DNA from: an uncultured Bacteroidia bacterium
GTDB lineage: Bacteria; Bacteroidota; Bacteroidia; Bacteroidales; UBA932
Assembly: GCA_902788095.1 (NCBI GenBank)
Contig: CADAIT010000006.1
Location: 62,001 to 126,000 of the forward strand
Direction of reading: 5' to 3'
Length of the DNA stretch: 64,000 nucleotides
The notes under the pieces are model-generated. The model had not been told where the DNA came from and made no database searches. It was given only the letters and a program-made list of their open reading frames with translations. The translations under genes and the position numbers were made by a program. Positions within the stretch are counted from its first letter, which is position 1, and every line of letters starts with the position of its first letter. Shown piece after piece: positions 59,755 to 64,000 of this stretch.

Positions 59755-60888
59755 GATGGGGACCGTAACGGCAAAGTAATCAGCCGTTTTGGTTACTGTG
59801 ATTTCTGCGTTGGCCAGGTCCCTGTACTGGTTGCGGATATATTGCAGGCCGATTCCCATGGAAGGCCGTGTGGAAACCTTCGGAATGAGCGTATTGCGCA
59901 TGGTAATGCTTTTCCCGTCGGTGGAGACGCTCACCACCAGCGGTTTTTCCGTACTGATGGCGTTGTGTTTAATCGCGTTCTCCAGCAGCAGCTGCAGGGT
60001 GCAGGGGAAGATATAGCCGGAAGGAATCTTGTCGCCGATAGGGTCCTCCAGCACCAGCCCCTCCGGGAAGCGGATTTGGATGAGTTCCTTGTACGTCCGG
60101 GCAAACTGGATTTCTTCCGCGAGCGGCACCAGCTGCCGGGCCTCGTGCTGCATGAGGTAGCGGTAAATGCCGGCCAGCTTGTGGATGTATTCGCTGGCCT
60201 CCTGCGGCGTTCCGTCCTGGACGATGGAGTCCAGTACGTTGAGGCTGTTGAAGAGGAAATGCGGGTCCACCTGGCTTTTGAGCGTCATGTAGCGGAACTC
60301 CGCCTGATGCCGCCGGGTGCGCTGGTCGGCCGCCTCCCGCTGCATCTTCACGGCAAAGAGCACCATGAAGGCCAGCATGAACACGGAAATGAGCACCAGG
60401 ATGCCCACGATGGCCGATTCCTGGAACAGGTTCCCCTGGTAGGACGTGCCGATATAGCCCCGAAGCGCGAAAAGTACGCCGATGGAGATAATCAGCACCC
60501 AACGATGCTTTTTCCAGGATATCTGCCGGTCATGTCTGGCAGCCGGAGAAGGGGAGAAGGCGTTGGCGAACAGATACAGCGACCAGCCCAGCAGTTCCGT
60601 CACCACCACCGTGGAAACCACGTTTTGCCATGCGCCGGGAAGGGCGCCGAACACCAGCTGCGCGCCCAGGTTGCCCAGCAGAAACCCCACCACGTTCACC
60701 AGGATGACGGCCGACAGGGTGATTTCCACCGTGAGGTTCTCCATGTAGCACAGGATGACGGCCATGAGTATGGTAAGGGCGGTGAGAGGGAGTGGGTCCG
60801 GCAGGCCGAGCCACGCGCAGACGGCTACCGTGACTGCGTGCAGGAGCGCGAAGCCGTGGATAAGCGCATGGATATTCCGCTTTTTCAT
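59737..60888 (-). CDS. LytS-type sensor histidine kinase
   Basis: The 383-residue kinase has N-terminal membrane segments (LTALTILMAVILCYMENLTV, VILVNVVGFLLGNLGAQLVF, WVLIISIGVLFALRGYI, IVGILVLISVFMLAFMVLFA). The His-kinase domain of the LytS/YehU group follows: MTLKSQVDPHFLFNSLNVLD carries the phosphorylated His, and the ATPase N-box LLENAIKHNAI and GIGLQYIRNQYRDL follow. It phosphorylates the LytTR regulator encoded next. The stimulus is unknown; there is no periplasmic sensor domain of note. Confidence 0.92.
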   Translation of the reverse strand: MKKRNIHALIHGFALLHAVTVAVCAWLGLPDPLPLTALTILMAVILCYMENLTVEITLSAVILVNVVGFLLGNLGAQLVFGALPGAWQNVVSTVVVTELLGWSLYLFANAFSPSPAARHDRQISWKKHRWVLIISIGVLFALRGYIGTSYQGNLFQESAIVGILVLISVFMLAFMVLFAVKMQREAADQRTRRHQAEFRYMTLKSQVDPHFLFNSLNVLDSIVQDGTPQEASEYIHKLAGIYRYLMQHEARQLVPLAEEIQFARTYKELIQIRFPEGLVLEDPIGDKIPSGYIFPCTLQLLLENAIKHNAISTEKPLVVSVSTDGKSITMRNTLIPKVSTRPSMGIGLQYIRNQYRDLANAEITVTKTADYFAVTVPILEDFK

Positions 60889-61022
60889 GGAGCGAAGTTA
60901 CGCAATAATTCCGTTCGTCGCAAAAAAATGTCCATTCAACCGTTTTCCGGCGCGCGTATATAAGCGGTTTGCGCGCAAAGATGTAATTTTGCCCAGCCAT
61001 ATTGGCTAAAACTAGTAACGCT

Positions 61023-62364
61023 ATGTCCACAAAACGTGACTTAACCTTCCGCCAGCTGGTGGATTTGAGCTTCGGCTTTTTCGGCGTGCAGATTGCCTAT
61101 GCCCTGCAGAGCGCCAACATCAGCCGTATCTTCGCCACCCTGGGTGCGGACCCTCACCAGCTCAGTTTCTTCTGGATTCTTCCCCCGCTGATGGGCATGA
61201 TTGTGCAGCCGCTCATCGGCAAGTATTCGGACAGGACCTGGTGCCGGATGGGGCGCCGCAAACCCTACCTGATCGTGGGAGCCGTCATCGCCGTGCTGGT
61301 GATGCTGCTGCTGCCCAACGCCGGCAGCCTCAACTTCGGCACGCGGCTGTTCCTGGGCCTGAACATGGCCATGTGGTTCGGTCTTTTCTCGCTCATTTTC
61401 CTGGATACGTCCATCAACATTGCCATGCAGCCCTTCAAGATGATGGTGGGCGACATGGTGAACGAGCGCCAGAAAACCACCGCCTACAGCATTCAGAGCT
61501 TCCTTTGCAATGCCGGTTCCCTGGTAGGTTATCTTTTCCCCATCTTCTTCACCTGGATAGGCATTGCCAACACCGCTCCCAAGGGCGTGGTGCCGGACAG
61601 CGTCATCTGGAGCTTCTACTGCGGCGCGGCCATCCTCATCCTGTGCGTCATGTACACCTTCCTGCGCGTGAAGGAGATGCCGCCCAAGGAGTACGCGGAG
61701 TTCCACGGGATTACCCCCCCCCTCGCCGGATAGTCCCCAAAAGGCCGAAAAGCCTTCCGAGGGCCTGATGAAGCTCCTCGCCAAGGCGCCTGCCACCTTC
61801 TGGACGGTGGGCCTGGTGCAGTTTTTCTCCTGGGCCGCCTTCCTCTACATGTGGACTTACACCAATGGTGCCATCGCCCATAACGTATGGCATACCGGCG
61901 ACGTGTCCTCGGATGCATACCAGACCGCCGGCAACTGGGTGGGCGTGCTCTTTGCCGTACAGGCGGTGGGTTCCCTTGTCTGGGCCGCCGTCCTGCCGCG
62001 CTTCAAGAACCTGAAGTCGGCCTACGCGGTAAGCCTGCTCATCGGCGCTGCGGGCTTTGTTTCCGTCATCCTCATTCACAACCAGTACCTGCTGTTTGTA
62101 AGCTACTTCCTTATCGGAGCGGCCTGGGCGGCCATGCTGGCCCTGCCTTTCACCCTTCTGACCAATGCGCTGGAAGGAAGTCCTTACATGGGAAGTTACC
62201 TGGGGCTGTTCAACGGCACCATCTGCCTGCCGCAGATTGTGGCGGCCGCAACGGGCGGTCTGGTGCTTTCGCTGGTGGGAGGCAGCCAGCCGGCCATGCT
62301 TGTGGTCGCCGGCGTGTTCCTGGTGCTGGGAGCGTTTTGCGTGAAATTCATCAAAACCAAATAA
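61023..62364 (+). pseudogene. MFS sugar transporter (SLC45/GPH-like), split by a frameshift at a nine-C run
   Basis: The first frame (61023-61733) holds the N-terminal half: FRQLVDLSFGFFGVQIAYAL, then IGKYSDRTWCRMGRRKPYLI (the loop 2-3 signature of sucrose/maltose-type MFS carriers). It ends at TAG after GITPPLAG. The second frame (from ~61720, with ATG at 61768) continues the fold (APATFWTVGLVQFFSWAAFL to VFLVLGAFCVKFIKTK). Removing one C from the run at 61714-61722 joins them smoothly as HGITPPSPDSPQKAEKPSEG, about 447 residues. It is either a phase-variable gene in the off state or a sequencing error. A SusC gene follows 24 nt later. Confidence 0.9.
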
Positions 62365-62388
62365 TAACAAATTATTAACTACACACTA

Positions 62389-64000
62389 ATGAAAAGGATT
62401 TTAACCGCAATCGCAGTGTTGCTCGCAGCCTGCGCTACCGTATTCGCCCAGGGCGGATACCAGGTTAAAGGTGTGGTGAAAGACGCCATGGGCCCCGTGA
62501 TTGGTGCAACCGTCATGGAGCAGGGTACCACCAACGGTACCACCACCGGTCTGGACGGCGATTTCATCCTCACCGTTTCCAATGCCAATGCAGTGGTGGA
62601 AATCTCCTGTATCGGCTATGCGACCCAAAGCTTCACGGCATCGGCCGTGCCTGCCACCATTCTCCTTGCCGAGGATGCCGAATTCCTGGACGAGGTGGTG
62701 GTGATTGGCTACGGTACGGTGAAGAAGAGCGACCTCACCGGCTCAGTCTCCACCGTCAAGGCCGATGAAATCAACCGTGGTGCCATCAACTCTCCGGAGC
62801 AGATGCTCATGGGTAAGGTGGCCGGTCTGCTTGTGACCCCGCCTTCCGGTTCCCCGGGTGAGTCTTCAACCATCCGTATCCGTGGCGCTGCCTCCCTGAA
62901 CGCATCCAACGATCCTCTGATTGTGATTGATGGCGTTCCTATTACGCCCGACGGTGGCGCAGGCATGGGTAATCCGCTTGCTTCCGTGAACCCGAACGAT
63001 ATCGAAAGCTATTCCGTCCTCAAGGATGCTTCTGCAACTGCCATCTACGGTTCCCGCGCTTCCAACGGTGTTATCATCATTACCACCAAGAAGGGTACTT
63101 CTCAGGGGCTGAAGGTTACGCTCAACGCCAGCTATTCCTTGAAACAGAACTATCAGTTCTTCAACACTATGAGCGGTGATGAATTCAAGGACTACGTTAC
63201 GGCCAATTATCCTACGGCCGTTCCTCTGCTGGGCTACAACGGTGTCACTTACAACACTGATTGGCAAAGGGAAGTTTACCGCCTGGGTTCAGGTGTGGAT
63301 GCCAACCTTTCCATCATGGGTGGAAAAATTATCCCGACCCGTGTGAGCGCCGGTTTCAATATTGACCAGGCCACCGTGAAAGTGGGCGGAAACGACCGTT
63401 ACAACCTGGATGTGAGCCTTTCTCCGAAGTTCTTTGACAATCATCTCTCGGTGAACCTGAATGCAAAGGCTATTTATCAGTTCACTTCCTGGGCCTCCAA
63501 TCCCGTGGGCAGTGCACTTGCCTTTGATCCCACCAAGCCCATCTACATGACGGACGGACGTTACTGGAACTGGTATGGTGCCAGCGGTGATCCGAATACC
63601 ATGGCCGGCTCGAACCCGCTGTCCAATATGTATGAGTATTATAATAATGGTCAGGCAATCCGTTCCATCGGCAATATCCAGGTGGACTATAAGATTCATG
63701 GATTTGAGGACCTTCGCGTGAACGTTAATTTCGGTTACGACGTGGCCAATAACAGCGGCTCCACATACAATCAGATTGGTTCCCGCAATGCCCTGGCTTC
63801 CAGTCCGGACCTCGCCGGCAAGTATTCCAACTTCGCTTCCAACACTGTTTTGGAGGCGTATGCCGACTATTCTCATGACTGGGGCTGGTCCAACCTGGAT
63901 GTGATGGCCGGTTATTCCAGCCAGCACAACTATCGCGATGATACGTGGGCCAGCTGGCTCAATCGCCTGCCTCGATTCAGCAACGAATATGTTTACGAAG
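62389..64000 (+). CDS. SusC-family TonB-dependent receptor (partial, runs off the window)
   Basis: From the ATG at 62389 the frame is open to the window end (~537 codons). The signal peptide ends AACATVFAQ. A carboxypeptidase-regulatory-like domain (YQVKGVVKDAMGPVIGATVM, ~23-105) is followed by the plug with the TonB-box-like EVVVIGYGTVKKSDLTGSVS and IRIRGAASLNASNDPLIVID. The barrel follows. SusD and enzymes presumably lie beyond the window. With the adjacent sugar MFS transporter this looks like the start of a maltodextrin-type or similar polysaccharide locus; the substrate is not determined. Confidence 0.95.
   Translation, partial: MKRILTAIAVLLAACATVFAQGGYQVKGVVKDAMGPVIGATVMEQGTTNGTTTGLDGDFILTVSNANAVVEISCIGYATQSFTASAVPATILLAEDAEFLDEVVVIGYGTVKKSDLTGSVSTVKADEINRGAINSPEQMLMGKVAGLLVTPPSGSPGESSTIRIRGAASLNASNDPLIVIDGVPITPDGGAGMGNPLASVNPNDIESYSVLKDASATAIYGSRASNGVIIITTKKGTSQGLKVTLNASYSLKQNYQFFNTMSGDEFKDYVTANYPTAVPLLGYNGVTYNTDWQREVYRLGSGVDANLSIMGGKIIPTRVSAGFNIDQATVKVGGNDRYNLDVSLSPKFFDNHLSVNLNAKAIYQFTSWASNPVGSALAFDPTKPIYMTDGRYWNWYGASGDPNTMAGSNPLSNMYEYYNNGQAIRSIGNIQVDYKIHGFEDLRVNVNFGYDVANNSGSTYNQIGSRNALASSPDLAGKYSNFASNTVLEAYADYSHDWGWSNLDVMAGYSSQHNYRDDTWASWLNRLPRFSNEYVYE

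Overview
The window looks like a chromosome segment of a gut-type Bacteroidales (phylum Bacteroidota) with a fairly GC-rich genome. Four things support this. There are two SusC-type TonB-dependent receptors, one with its SusD partner. Promoters repeatedly match the Bacteroidota pattern (TTG, about 20 nt, then a TAnnTTTG -7 box). There is an ExbB-x-ExbD-ExbD operon. The gene set (GH92, M13 peptidase, MenA, fimbrillin-like lipoproteins, PspC-PadR-PspC) is typical of the order. Genus cannot be fixed from sequence alone. No tRNA, rRNA, CRISPR array, transposase or phage gene was seen.

Layout. 1-3.4 kb: a small-peptide gene and two fimbrillin-like lipoprotein genes, then a decayed sensor gene. 3.4-10.3 kb: an acetyltransferase, then a leftward run of GH92 glycosidase, acyltransferase, TonB-like protein, uridine kinase (udk) and asnS. 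10.3-25.4 kb: the most distinctive region. One leftward operon, closed by a terminator at 10305-10336, carries ribokinase, a sugar permease, SusC, SusD, three different lipoproteins of the ADP-ribosylglycohydrolase family, an esterase and a repeat-bearing lipoprotein. A divergent LacI-type regulator and two matching palindromic operators sit at its head. I read it as a surface scavenging system that frees ribose from ADP-ribose-like or other riboside substrates and phosphorylates it inside the cell. It resembles the ribose-utilization (rus) loci known from Bacteroides, but with an expanded hydrolase set. 25.4-32.7 kb: ExbB/ExbD energy transducer, asparaginase, TatD (with an in-frame palindromic repeat insert), DprA and QueA. 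32.8-44.2 kb: TPR protein, rRNA methyltransferase, SRPBCC protein, Nudix hydrolase, LolE-type permease, M13 peptidase, two membrane proteins, a lytic transglycosylase and a large putative porin.

44.2-50.8 kb: fumarase and a rubredoxin bracketed by two inverted copies of a ~70-nt hairpin element, then PspC-PadR-PspC with a clear operator, a DUF1963 protein and aspartase. 50.8-57.1 kb: a MATE transporter fused to an ATPase-like domain, two small outer-membrane proteins, a lipase-like lipoprotein, gpsA and menA. 57.2-64 kb: lepA, a LytTR/LytS two-component pair, a sugar transporter split by a nine-C run, and the start of a second SusC gene running off the window, probably a second polysaccharide locus.

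Several genes (lepA, tatD, menA, the putative porin, the LytTR regulator) have the -7 box only 5-8 nt before the start codon, which suggests leaderless or nearly leaderless transcripts. Short dispersed repeats recur in gene gaps, and one lies inside tatD.
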